The notes under the pieces: model-generated
Databases searched by the model: none
What the model was told of the DNA's origin: nothing
Seen by the model: the letters and a program-made list of their open reading frames with translations, nothing else
Shown here: positions 1-9,713 of the stretch, in pieces
Layout: every line of letters starts with the position of its first letter
Position numbering within the stretch: the stretch's first letter is position 1
Assembly: GCA_003313425.1 (NCBI GenBank)
Contig: NHZP01000061.1
Coordinates: forward strand, 62,001 to 126,000
DNA: 64,000 nt
Direction of reading: 5' to 3'
Source: Pseudopyrenochaeta lycopersici
Taxonomy: Eukaryota; Ascomycota; Dothideomycetes; Pleosporales; Pseudopyrenochaetaceae
Translations under genes and position numbers: made by a program

Positions 1-286
1 TTAGTAATCCACCAAGACTGTCTCCCCGACAAATCCACATGAAGTGCTAGAGAGACGCATTGTTCCACGAGCTCTGCTACTCCGTCAGTGGGGGAGGCCC
101 ACTGAAGTTAGAAGTAAAAGAAACAAGTAGACACCTACCCGGCACCCGACTCCGCAGGTATTCAATGTTTGCAACTGTCCCAGGGAAGGGCTCCCCCCTT
201 TGACCCGACACAAGCGTGTCCAGTGACACTACATGACTATGATCCATAGTAGAGGCTACGGTATACTGCCCAGTGCGCGATTCCAT
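1..286 (-). CDS. WWTKESG-family gene, 3' part cut by window edge
   Basis: Exon 1 is 139-286, with ATG at 286 in the conserved GCGAT-loop context. The intron is 80-138 (59 nt): 5' splice site GTAGGTG, CTGAC branch point next to a terminal GGAG. Exon 2 runs from 79 off the left edge. Exon 1 carries the family's SLDTL...GEPFPGT...NIEYLRSRVPG pattern. Exon 2 keeps VAELVEQ...SGRQSWW before the edge. TATA box near 341-348. Confidence 0.75.
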
Positions 287-617
287 CGCAATGAAGTTTT
301 AAAGAACACTCCATGCCAACAGCAGAGGAGCTGTAGTTAGTTATATACACCTCCGTCTCTGGCACTGCCAAGACACACTAGTCCCTAGCAGGCAATGTAA
401 TGCCCATTCCATCTGTCTACCGCCATAGACCAATCAGACTGACGTTCTGAAAAAGAGTGGGCACAACAGGGTCAGACGACCCGCACTGTCCGTGCTCTGC
501 TCTGCTTACTAAGTGCAGCGCCCCTAGCCTACAAGTAGTCTACCGCTTCGCTACTCGTTCCACTCGCCGGCCCTGCTTACATGTAAAGTGTCCAGGATCA
601 GAAGCGCAAGGCTCCTG

Positions 618-669
618 ACCACTTGACAACTTTCTAGTGAAAGGAATCATATATAGCACTCGAAAGTTG
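618..669. repeat. Origin-like hairpin 1 of 41 (described in full)
   Basis: A 38-nt core (618-655) is nearly invariant at all 41 sites. Its left arm CAACTTTCTAGTG pairs with a right arm that belongs to the next module. Four right-arm types occur: CACTAGAAAGTTG, CACT-C-GAAAGTTG, ACAAGAAAGTTG, and a bulged CACTAGAAAAGTTG. The loop contains GGAATCATATATA, often followed by a mini-hairpin GGC...GCC. This site has the CACT-C-GAAAGTTG arm. Just upstream, a stem around a GCAAG loop is GAAGC/GCTCC here. Gene-free stretch 287-1072. The next hairpin is 1,569 nt on. By analogy with CRESS viruses the loop is the likely Rep nicking site; that is inference. Confidence 0.85.
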
Positions 670-1072
670 TCGGAGGGGCCCGTGCCCCAACTCGACCCGT
701 CTGTGCGCAGAACGCGCCACAGCTCCATGTGACCTGGCATCGCCTCCAGCCACAATTCCTGTGGACTTAGTCAAAATTTCTTGAGAGATTTGATGTTCCA
801 TCCCAGGGCGTCCACACCCTTACTGACCAAGCTGCGCACCACAATTTCTTAGTGCTTAACAAGGCACTGCCATTACAATATTAGCCTCCTATTCGATAAC
901 AAAAAATTAGATATATCTAAAATAAACAAACGTACCCATAATGCTACACAAATAGGTTATACCATACCAAAGAGCTTTATGATACTAAGGTATTATAAAA
1001 AGCACAAAGTCAGTATGTACTCTGTCTTTACCTTAGCATACTCTGTATCTTACCTAACATTCCTGCTACATC

Positions 1073-1807
1073 CTACTCAAAACGGCAAGAGAGCCACTCA
1101 ACGCCGTCAGGCTGTATCATGCCTACCGCATCACTGACCCCAGTAAACCAGTCTCGCTTTCCAAACGGCCATACACCCGAAAATCGGTCTACCAGAACAA
1201 ACCTTGGTGACTCATGGCTTACCCATGCGCAAGGCTCACACTGTGTGTACAAGCTACACACGCAGTCGACCCGCGTACTATAGTGCCCGAAGCGCATTCG
1301 ACGGAACATTTCTTCGACAACAGAAGCCTCCGCAGCCTGCCCATCCGGCAGTATAAGAATAGGTAGAATGCGCTCCACCAGCACATCCAGCGCCTCTACC
1401 GAGAGCTCCGCAAATGCAACCATCGTTTCCCTCTCGTTCTGATCCACTGTCTCCACCTTCACGACAAGAAACGCCTGTCGAGTTCCCCTATCGGCGCGAA
1501 ATTCTTCGCTGAACACTACATACTTCGTATGTCGTAGCAATACACACTTCTGCGGTGGTTGCCCACTCTCCTTGGTGAGCCACCAAGACTGTCTTCCCGA
1601 CAATTCTATACAGAACGTAAGGGACACAGCTTGCTCCACAAACTCTGTGATCATGTTAGTTGGGGAGATGCCCAACAAGCACTGGAAGGTTCACCTACCT
1701 GGCACTTGCCTCCGCACCTGTTCAATGTTTACAGCTGTCCCAGGGAAGGGGGAGCCCCTCTGACCCGACACAAGCGTGTCCAGTGACACTACATGACCGT
1801 CACCCAT
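1073..1807 (-). CDS. WWTKESG-family gene with usual start codon lost
   Basis: Exon 2 is 1073-1644, intron 1645-1698 (54 nt, GTAGGTGA...CTAAC...CACAG), exon 1 1699-1807. The normal ATG lies in the loop of a small palindrome (TTGCGA...TCGCAA, about 1835-1851). Here the 5-nt loop reads as its inverse, so the ATG is gone. The next in-frame ATG, at 1807, gives 226 aa and keeps SLDTLVSGQRGSPFPGT onward. Exon 2 is intact, with WWLTKESG, the CxC-x5-CxxC cluster and WFTGVSDAVG. TATA near 1897-1904. An active shortened gene or a silenced copy are both possible. Confidence 0.7.
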
Positions 1808-2186
1808 AGCCACTACGGGAGCCTCCTGCCCGGCTTGCGATGAAGTCGCAATAAAGTTTTAAAAAACACTCCGTAAAAACAGGTCCTCTGTTCATGTTAT
1901 ATCCACCTCCTCTCACCAAGAGCACCTAGTCCCTAGGGAGCAACGGAGTGCCTATTCCATGTAATTATATCCATAAACCAATCAGCGTACTGATTGAAAG
2001 GGTAGTGGGGCCAAGAGTGCCTCCCACGTGCCCACTGTGATCATCTGATCCGCACCGTCCGTGCTCCTGTGGGCTTACAGGGTGCAGCGCCCCTAGTCTC
2101 CAAGGAGTCTAACCCTTCGGTATTCGTTCCACTCATGGGCTCTGCTTAGATGTAAAGTGGCAAGGGTAACCAGCGCAAGGCTGGTG

Positions 2187-2238
2187 ACCACTTGACAACT
2201 TTCTAGTGAAAGGAATCATATATAGCACTCGAAAGTTG
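2187..2238. repeat. Origin-like hairpin 2
   Basis: Right arm CACT-C-GAAAGTTG; upstream stem CCAGC/GCTGG around GCAAG. Gene-free stretch 1808-2595. Next hairpin 1,582 nt on. Confidence 0.85.
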
Positions 2239-2595
2239 TCGGAGGGGGCCCGTGCCCAAAAACGACCCATGTCTGCGCTCCCCGAGCCACAGCCAACCTG
2301 ACTCGGCGTGCCCCTCCAGCCACAGTTCCTGTGGACTTAGCCAATTTTTTACGAATTTCCATCTGAAGGGCTCCCACCCTTACTGACCAAGCTGCGCACC
2401 ACAACTTCTTCGTTTCCAGAAGAGCCCTGCCATTACCATCTTAGCAACTATATGTGAAAAAAATAAATACACTTACAATAATGTACTAAATGAACCTGAT
2501 ACATAATGTATAATATATCCTCATAGTATACACACTATTACTTTCGTATACGCCATATACATAGAGACAAGAAGAGGAACCTACAGGTAACCACC

Positions 2596-3395
2596 TTACC
2601 AAGAACGAGTGCAACTCAACCAGTTCCTGCCAGACGGTAGTACTGCTCCCACAGCGTCACTGATTCCAGCGAACCAAGGCGACTCTCTACATGGCCGTAC
2701 CCCGGAAAATTCATCTACTCGAACAAACCTTGATGAAACACCATGTGCATACACACAAGGCTCACATATCCAGTTGAGAGTACATGCGCAGTCCACCCGC
2801 GTATTATACCATCCATCCTGTAAGGAATACAACAACATAGACGCCGTAAAGGCCTCTACCATCTGCCCCGGCGGCAGTATTAGAAGGGGTAGGATCCGCT
2901 GCAAGAGAACATCCAGTGTCTCTACCGAAAGCTGCGCAAATGAAACAAGGCTCCACAGTTCACCATCCCGACGGACCGCCTCCACCTTGAGGACCAGGAG
3001 CGACTGCCGAGTCCCACCATCGGCAATGAACTGACCGTACTCTCTCAGACAAAACGTGTGTTCCTCCTTTACACATTGGATAGGAAGGCGTCCGCTCTCT
3101 TTGGTGAACCACCAAGCTTGTCTTCCCGACGCATTTATGGTGAGCGTGAGAGACACATGATGCTCTACCAGCACTGTGATGAGGTTAGTTGGGAAGGGCC
3201 CAACTTCTTCCGTGTCTACGTAAACAGAAAGAGACACCTACAGGACACGTGATCCCTCACTACGTTAAACTCTGCTTCTGTCCCTACGGACAATGCGGAA
3301 GGGCTTCCTTCCTGCAACCCATCTATTCGTAATGGAAGGACACTTGTCATGTCTGCCTCCGCATAGCCAGTGCCCTGCCCGGTTTGCGACTCCAT
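2596..3395 (-). CDS. WWTKESG-family protein (reference description)
   Basis: Two exons: 3242-3395 (ATG at 3395) and 2596-3173, 243 aa. Intron 3174-3241 (68 nt, GTAGGTGTC...CCCAACTAAC...CACAG), phase 1 as in every family member. Exon 1 is a short variable leader ending in L-x-x-G/E-x-x-x-x-x-S-V-G-T-x-x-x-x-x-V-R-D-H-V. Exon 2 holds, in order: LVE..VSLT; SGRQAWWFTKESG; P-x-x-C; H-x-x-C-L; QSLLVLKVE; an FAQLSVETLDVLLQRILPLL helix; NTRVDCACTLNWICEPC, a CxC-x5-CxxC cluster that could bind metal; WFAGISDAVG; and a C-terminal WLSC. No signal peptide or membrane segment is evident. I do not recognise the family. It fills about half of all segments, so it may be a diversified structural or host-interaction protein, but no function is shown. 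TATA near 3469-3477. Duplicated at 12,080-12,879. Confidence 0.85.
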
Positions 3396-3768
3396 CGCAG
3401 GGTGATACAAAAAGAAAAGAATCCCTTCGAGGCCATGCCACATGTCCATGAACACAGATCCTCTGTTGTTATATACCGTGATATCCATCCTGTCTTTGCC
3501 AAGACCACCTAGTCCCTAGTAAGTAACCAAAAGCTCACTCCCTGTGTCTATGTTCATAGACCAATCAAATCATAGATTTAGATGGTGTGGGGGCAAGGGT
3601 GCCTCCCACGTGCCCACAACAGTCAGATGACCCGCACCGTCCGTGCTTTTGTAGGCTTACAAGGGTCTTTGCCTCTAGCCTCTAAAGAGACTAACACTTC
3701 GCTACTCCCTCCAGTCGTGGGCAAACCTTAAGGTAAAGTGTCAGGGGTCAAGGAGCGCAAGGCTCCTG

Positions 3769-3831
3769 ACCACTTGACAACTTTCTAGTGAAAGGAATCA
3801 TATATAGGCGGAACGCCACACTAGAAAGTTG
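3769..3831. repeat. Origin-like hairpin 3
   Basis: Right arm with mini-hairpin GGCG-GAA-CGCC then CACTAGAAAGTTG; upstream stem GGAGC/GCTCC. Gene-free stretch 3396-4164. It also holds an AATTTCTTTTGAGGGAAAAC direct repeat near 3960-4020. Next hairpin 1,578 nt on. Confidence 0.85.
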
Positions 3832-4164
3832 TCGTGGCTGGGGAGTGACCTCCCCGCACACCAAGGAATGCCTGAACGGCATGTACCTCCAGAACCGCGC
3901 TAAACTGCGCACAGGGCAATTGACAACTTCTTTTTGCGCCACACTCTGTCGTACTTAGCCAAAATTTCTTTTGAGGGAAAACACCTTACAAAATTTCTTT
4001 TGAGGGAAAACACCTTACAAAAATTCCATGGCAGCACAATGTGGTACATCCAGACACTCCGTACAACACAGAACACAGTGACTACAGAACAACAATCTAT
4101 TCGTCTCCTAAAACGCAAGTCCCTATAGTACATTAACAACCGTAAATCAAGAATACAGATGTAT

Positions 4165-4919
4165 CTAGTCTGCTCCACCTTCCACAGCCTCCGCCGTTTG
4201 TAAATGCGCTGCAACAACCTTACGGTCCACGCGCAGGGTGTGACAGGGACCACAGTCACACAAATCATCCTTACTGTGCCGGGAACCCCGTTTGGCTTTG
4301 CCTTTTCCAAGCCACATATGTCGCAAAGAACACCTTGCACCAGGCGACAAACTGGAAATCGTACCATCGCCGTGTGAGGTAGGTTCGACCACACGAACCA
4401 TACACACTTCCACCTGCATACCGTCCTTGAAGTGAACATAACACAGCTCGTTTTGCGGACCCACGCATATTTGATGCTTATACTGGCTGCACCTACCAGT
4501 ACGCCCACTCTTCGTGAACACCGTGCACTACATCGCCATGTTAGCTTTCCTAACCATACAGTCGAAAAGTTTGCCCCCACTGCTCTGTCACTAGAGGCAA
4601 AAGACATCACTACCTTCTCCAAGTCGCAAAGAAACGGCTCTTTGCCGACATACTTCATCATATCACTGTGCTCCTGCAAATGTCTCTCCCGCAGCTCACG
4701 CCTAGCGGGGCCAGCCTTCCGCGGCAACACAGCCGTGTTGTTGTGCTTGCCGACATGCCTACGACAGGCAACACCTCTACGTTTGCCATCCAACGGTTTG
4801 CGGAACAAGTCGCTCCACGCCAACACATTACCATGACGACTAGAGGTGCCCACATCGCATCCACTATACATTGCATCCGCATCGTCCCGCATGTCCTTCT
4901 TGGAGGAGCGCTGATTCAT
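4165..4919 (-). CDS. Unrecognised Arg- and Cys-rich basic protein
   Basis: Start at 4919, TATA near 5035-5041. One uninterrupted exon covers 4560-4919. The best join skips a 32-nt intron, 4528-4559 (GTATGG...GCTAAC...TGTAG), to 4165-4527, giving about 240 aa. Without splicing the frame runs on into less protein-like sequence to about 3,900. The first 90 residues are basic (KRRG, CRRH, RRELRERH). The C-terminal half has a CDCGPC motif and GKGKAKRGSRH. Nuclear or DNA-binding roles fit the charge, and a virion basic protein is possible; neither is shown. Only one copy in the window. Confidence 0.55.
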
Positions 4920-5109
4920 GCTACGCAAAAAGACAGTACCTACCAGTGCAACTCCATGCACACGCGGCAAGACAATCCGCGAGAAGGAAAAAGGAGAATA
5001 AGAAAGAGAGGGACGGGGAGCCCCCTCCCCTCTTATTATATGCCGCACCTCCATGTCGCCATGTGACTTTTGCCCACTTTCCTTGTGTAGTGCCAAGAGC
5101 ACCTAGTCC

Positions 5110-5640
5110 CTAGTTGGCAGTGTGGTGCCCATTCCATGCTGTCTATGTTCATAGACCAATCAGATAGATAATCTGAGAAGTGTGGCAACACAATGATCCG
5201 ATGATCATCACGCACAGTCCGTGCGTTGTGTTACTTACAAGGGGCAGCGCCTCTAAACTAATTCTAGTTTAACCCTTCGGTATTCGTTCCACTCACAGGC
5301 TCTGCTTAGAGGTAAAGCCGTCGTGGTCCCGAGCGCAAGGCTCTCGACCACTTGACAACTTTCTAGTGAAAGGAATCATATATAGGCGGTTCGCCACACT
5401 AGAAAGTTGAGTCGGGGCCTGTGCCCCCTCCATGCGCCACACTCCATGTGACCCAACGTGACTTCCAGCCACAACAAAATCGGACTTACGCATTTTTTGA
5501 AAAATAATTTTCAATGTTCCATCCCAGGGCGTCCACACCCTTACCAAATTCAGCCTACGCCAACAGCAACGATTGTTCCAAAAACACCACTCCATGCCTA
5601 AAAATACTGCGTCCAACAAAAACCTCAGGTATTTCAAAAA
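5110..5640. promoter_or_regulatory. Exemplar of the structured common region
   Basis: Plus-strand order, recurring in most modules: CCTAGTCCCTAG; a CTATG/CATAG hairpin; CCAAT followed by a hairpin (CAGA..TCTG here, CAATCAG/CTGATTG elsewhere); GATC/TGAC inverted repeats near 5193-5206; a 7-bp stem TAAACTA-ATTC-TAGTTTA (about 5256-5273); a small CC-TTC-GG stem; the GCAAG-loop stem; and the origin hairpin. Then, on the 3' side, come GGCC..GCC pairings, an AAAT(C)GG...C-ATTTT stem around GACTTA, and an AGGG..CCCTT stem. The stems change sequence between modules while staying paired, so structure is under selection as RNA or ssDNA. Confidence 0.7.
5347..5409. repeat. Origin-like hairpin 4
   Basis: Right arm with mini-hairpin GGCG-GTT-CGCC; upstream GTGGTC...GAGC/GCTC...GACCAC stem. 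Gene-free stretch 4920-5734. Next hairpin 1,566 nt on. Confidence 0.85.
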
Positions 5641-5643
5641 GTA

Positions 5644-5711
5644 CTATAAGACAATACTATTAGCCATACACGGACTACACCAATATCAATCCCAATACTA
5701 CACAAACGTAC
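5644..5711 (-). other. Probable 3'-UTR intron (exemplar)
   Basis: About 25 nt below the stop of the next gene. The minus strand reads CACAG|GTACGTTTG, then GGCTAATAG, and ends CTTATAG (68 nt). Comparable GTAAGT, GTATGT or GTACGT donors sit about 270-370 nt right of many hairpins (for example at 2476, 16,731, 18,275 and 35,595). Confidence 0.5.
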
Positions 5712-5734
5712 CTGTGCATATCCACCTATCTACG

Positions 5735-6551
5735 CTACACGTATTGAACAAAATAAGGGTCTCCAAGATAACCAAAACCATCATCTAAGCATTTAAGCCA
5801 GTTCTGTCCTGATGGTTGTATTTCTCCTACCGCATCGCTAATCCCAGCGAACCAGTCAAGCTTTCCAAACGCCCATACACGGGAAAATCCATCTAAGCGA
5901 ACAAACCTCGATGAAATCCGGTGTGCACACACACAAGGCTCACACTGTGTGTAGAAGGTACATGCGCAGTCGACCCGCGTACTATAGTACCCGAAGCGCA
6001 GTCGATAGAACAACGCCTCCACATCTTCGATATCCAGCCTCTCCCCCGACGGCGTTGCGATAAGAGGTAAAATGCGCTGCAAAAGCACATCAAAGGCCTC
6101 TACCGAAAGCTCCGCAAACACAACAGAACTCCGCACTTGATCCCTGGCCAGGGTATCCACCTTGAGCACAAGGACCGACTGTGCTCTACCGCCTCGTTCA
6201 CAGAACTCCTTGTAGTCTTCCAGACACTCTGTATGGTCCCAAGAAACGCATTCGCTAGGAAGGCATCCGCTCTCCTTGGTGAGCCACCAAGATTGTTTTC
6301 CCGACAGTTCCACATGAACGGTAAGAGAAACAGAGTCCTCCACAAACTCTGTCATCATGTTAGTTGGGGAGGGCCCAACCTGAGAAAAGAAGTAGATACC
6401 TACTAGGAATGTGCCTCCGCACCTCTTGAATGTTTGCCGCTGTCCCAGCGAAGGGGGAGCCCCTCTGACCCGGCAGAAGCGTGTCCAGTGACAGTAAATG
6501 ACCGTCACCTGTAACCTCTACAGTACTGCCCTGTCCCAGGAGCGACCCCAT
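5735..6551 (-). CDS. WWTKESG-family protein
   Basis: Exon 1 6404-6551, intron 6349-6403 (55 nt, GTAGGTATC...CTAAC...GACAG), exon 2 5735-6348; 253 aa. Start is ATGGGGTCG in the conserved palindrome. Exon 1 is the SLDTLLPGQRGSPFAGT type. The C-terminus extends about 16 residues past the usual end (after WLKC), with Gly and Tyr. TATA 6635-6642. Two further copies follow in tandem at 13,641-14,457 and 15,207-16,023. Confidence 0.85.
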
Positions 6552-6912
6552 CGCATTGTAAAAGCAAATAATAAAAGAGAATGTTCATTCCCTACAAACA
6601 GTAACACTCCGTGAACGGGGAAGGGGCTCCCCTCTTATATATCGATGTCCATGCTATCTTCGCCAAGACCACCTAGTCCCTAGATAGCAGAGCGCTGCTC
6701 CCTCCATGTCTCTATGTACATAGACCAATCAGACTAAAGATCTGAGAAAATGTGGGCAAGCAGTGATCAGATGATCAGCACGCGCCCGTGCTCTGCGTTG
6801 CTTACTAAGTGCATGCCCCTAAACTAATTCTAGTTTACCGCTTCGCTACTCGTTCCACTCGCCGGCCCTGCTTAATTGTAAAGTGACAAGGGTAGGCAGC
6901 ACGAGGCTGCCG

Positions 6913-6975
6913 ACCACTTGACAACTTTCTAGTGAAAGGAATCATATATAGGCGGTTCGCCACACTAGAAAGTTG
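6913..6975. repeat. Origin-like hairpin 5
   Basis: Mini-hairpin GGCG-GTT-CGCC; upstream stem GGCAGC/GCTGCC with ACGAG loop. Gene-free stretch 6552-7283. Next hairpin 1,577 nt on. Confidence 0.85.
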
Positions 6976-7283
6976 AGTCGGGGCCCGTGCACCCCCGAGC
7001 CACAGCCCCCAGCGTGACTCTGCATGGCCTCCAGCCACAGGGAAATCGGACTTAGCCAATTTTTTTTTGAAGAGTGATGTTCCATCCCTAGGGTGCCCAC
7101 ACCCTTCCTGACTGACCTCCGCAACATAACATGTACTATCCATTAGAGTAACACTTTTATTGTTTACACAATTACTGATAAATATAACTGATATACAGTA
7201 AAACAACTACACAAAACCAGAAATAGATTTTAAAAAACTTAATTATGGCCTTCAACGTAGGAAAATTCTTCCTAAGTTCCACA

Positions 7284-8019
7284 TCATCTACTAAACTTCA
7301 AGCCACTGCTCTCTGTCTTCGCAGGTAAAACGCGCACCCACTTATGCACATTCCCTGAAGCTGCTCCACAACTACCGTCTTCTCCACCAGTAACACGGGG
7401 ACGAAGACACAATACACAACCTGTACATGCCCTCAAGAAAACACGGTTTTTTAACTCCATGCGAAACCTGGCACTAGAGAGCCAGGTACTACACTCCGTC
7501 TCCCCGCAATTACCTACGGCGACTGGTATACACATAGCATGCCTAACAAGTAAAGGCAATACACATCTACCCAGATCACGTAGCGCTGCTACAGACAGCT
7601 CTGATGCAAACACATCAAATGTGGGATTCGAAAAACAGCAGGCATGGTACTGTACACGCACTACCAATGCAGGGCTTACAAACCCGCCGTACGCTCCACG
7701 CGACACCGGTCGGACTCTATACAGGACCTTCCCAGTATTCTGCACCTCACACAGAACACATAGACGAAAATCCCTTAACACTGCTCCACAGTTAGTAAAC
7801 ACCTTACATACAACACCACATACGTGTACCTTTTACGTGCCTTTCCAGCGCCACCAGAACGGTCTCCCTTGGGGAACTGCCACAGCTTCTCTGCATGCAA
7901 TCCTTGATAACAAAATTCCCTACTTCCTGGCTCCGCTGCAGAATCTCAGAGAGGCTTGGCCTGCTCTTACAACCGCAGCCCCCTAAAGCGCCTCCAGCGA
8001 CAACACAACCACATTCCAT
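7284..8019 (-). CDS. Distant relative of the WWTKESG family
   Basis: Exon 1 7830-8019 (an in-frame ATG also at 8028), intron 7784-7829 (46 nt, GTACACG...ACTAAC...GGAG), exon 2 7284-7783; 229 aa. The intron has the family's phase and place. Retained features are LCVLCEV, FASELSVAALRDLGRCVLPLL (compare FAELSVEALDVLVQRILPLL) and CTGCVLC. WWTKESG and WFTGISDAVG are missing. Exon 1 begins Cys/Gly-rich (MECGC...GGCGC). TATA near 8190-8196. A pyrimidine-rich leader of about 140 nt may hold an extra intron. A diverged paralogue is likely. Confidence 0.6.
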
Positions 8020-8489
8020 GACAAGCAATACTGGTTATACCTGCTCCACAGCTGTATACCACACTGTCCGGCTTATAACAATAGAATTTGTCCTACAAAT
8101 AGAGGTGAGTCTCACCACAAAAGAAAAGAGCACAAAGTCCCTTAGAAGCGTGCAACACATCCGTGCTAACAGCAGAGACGCTGTTGTAGTTATATAGATA
8201 TCCACCTCCTCTCGCCAGGAGCACCTAGTCCCCAGTTGGCAACATGGTGCCCATTCCATGAATCTATGTTCATAGCCCAATCAGTACTCTGATTGAGAGG
8301 GTGGTGGGGGCAGGAATGCCACCCACGTGCCCACTACGATCAGATGATCTCGCGCTACGTCCGTGCGCTAGCGGGCTTACTAGTGCTTATGCCCCCAAAC
8401 TACAAGTAGTTTGACGCGTCCGCTTCTCGTTCCACTCGTTGGCAAAGCTTACAGTAAAGTGTCAGGGGTCAAGGAGCGCAAGGCTCCTG

Positions 8490-8541
8490 ACCACTTGACA
8501 ACTTTCTAGTGAAAGGAATCATATATAGCACTCGAAAGTTG
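8490..8541. repeat. Origin-like hairpin 6
   Basis: Right arm CACT-C-GAAAGTTG; upstream stem GGAGC/GCTCC. The neighbouring 7-bp stem ends in C/G instead of T/A (CAAACTA-CAAG-TAGTTTG), a compensated pair. Gene-free stretch 8029-8830. Next hairpin 1,595 nt on. Confidence 0.85.
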
Positions 8542-8830
8542 ATTTCTGGTCTGTGCGCGCAGAATCCGCGCCACAGCTGACTCTCCCGAGCCACAGCCAA
8601 CCTGACTCGGCGTGCCCCCCCAGCCACAGCAAAAATGGACTTATGCATTTTTTTTTTCTTTGGAGATGGTGTTCCATCCCAAGGGCGCTCACACCCAAAA
8701 TGAAAAATCTTGCGAATACAACATAGGTATTCTACATAATCCAGTCCATCAAAACAGATCGTACACAATGGTAGACCAACTGCACAATAAGTCAACCATA
8801 AAATAGACATACCCTACAATAATTCCATAC

Positions 8831-9713
8831 CTACGAATACTCCCCTAACAACAGATCCCCACTACGATCATACAACACATCCGTAAGAGCCCCCAGCTCC
8901 CAGTCCTCCATCTCTACAAGACCAAGACCACCCTCTCCTTCATCGCTGTTAAAGGGTTCTGGTGCTAATGACATCCAATCAGCGGAATCGTAATCAGAAG
9001 CCACACTGTCAGAGTGGCCAGGAAGTACAAAACTACTAGCATAACAACAAAACCCTTCCGGGGGCTCCAGCCAAGCAGGGTCGACATAAGCGCATCCACC
9101 ACCACCGGATCCAAAACCGGACAGTCCCGGGGTTTCCACAATATCCATAGAGGCAGCATTCACTGGCCCGCAACCATCGCCGACACTCAACGGCGGGTAC
9201 TCCCCCGTGAATACAGAGGGATAACATCTCAGTGTATCCGCTCCATACATGAGGCTTCCCATAACAGAGGGAGCAGACAGGCCTTCTAAATTTCGCACCA
9301 CGTTATACTCTGCAAGGTCCACCTTGGCACGTAAAAAGCTCTCCACCAAAGCGACTTCTTCGCTCCCACAAGATCTAAGAAACCCCCACTTCGTGGATAT
9401 AGTTGACAGACGTTCTAGGAACCACTTCGCGGGCCCTTCGAGCAATTTATCGACCTTCTGTACCTTCGGAACCTGCAAAAACGAAGGAGTCAGCATTATC
9501 ATGCTACACAAGCGCCAAACAGAGACCTACTCTGGAGAGACCCGGATCACTACCGGGCTTACGCCTCCGCTTCCCAAGTAAAGCTGTCCCAGCAGCAACG
9601 ACAGTAGCAGCGTACAACGCCCCACCTTGCAAACAAGACGTAAACATAGAGCTCCACCGTCCGTCAGCTCCCTGACTCGAAACAAGTGTGCAGACATTCC
9701 ATCGTGCATCCAT
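8831..9713 (-). CDS. Single-pass membrane protein with acidic C-terminal tail
   Basis: Exon 1 9531-9713 (in-frame ATG also at 9725), intron 9473-9530 (58 nt, GTAGGTCTC...GCTGAC...TTTTTGCAG), exon 2 8831-9472; 274 aa. Exon 1 contains a hydrophobic stretch GGALYAATVVAAGTALL followed by KRRRK, a typical membrane helix plus stop-transfer. The cytoplasmic or lumenal tail is Gly- and acid-rich (DYDSADW, EGEGGLGLVEMEDWE). The promoter is the short TATAAATGG type (9784-9790), without most of the structured upstream elements. Small membrane proteins serve movement or egress in several ssDNA viruses, but nothing here proves that role. Single copy. Confidence 0.6.

Noticed and set aside
618..669. Geminivirus or nanovirus nonanucleotide origin
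   Set aside because: No TANTATTAC in the loop or its complement; called origin-like on structure, repetition and boundary behaviour only.
2609..3034. Long plus-strand open frames opposite the family genes
   Set aside because: They mirror coding sequence on the minus strand, lack promoters, and are not kept between diverged members.
5293..5637. Minus-strand open frames running through the hairpins with a shared MIPFTRKLSSGQEP peptide
   Set aside because: The peptide is the translation of the conserved DNA core. The frame breaks at hairpins with the shorter right arms, so it is not a conserved protein.
5110..5640. Hammerhead or other known self-cleaving ribozyme in the common region
   Set aside because: No CTGATGA...GAAA core or other ribozyme signature was found despite the many stems.
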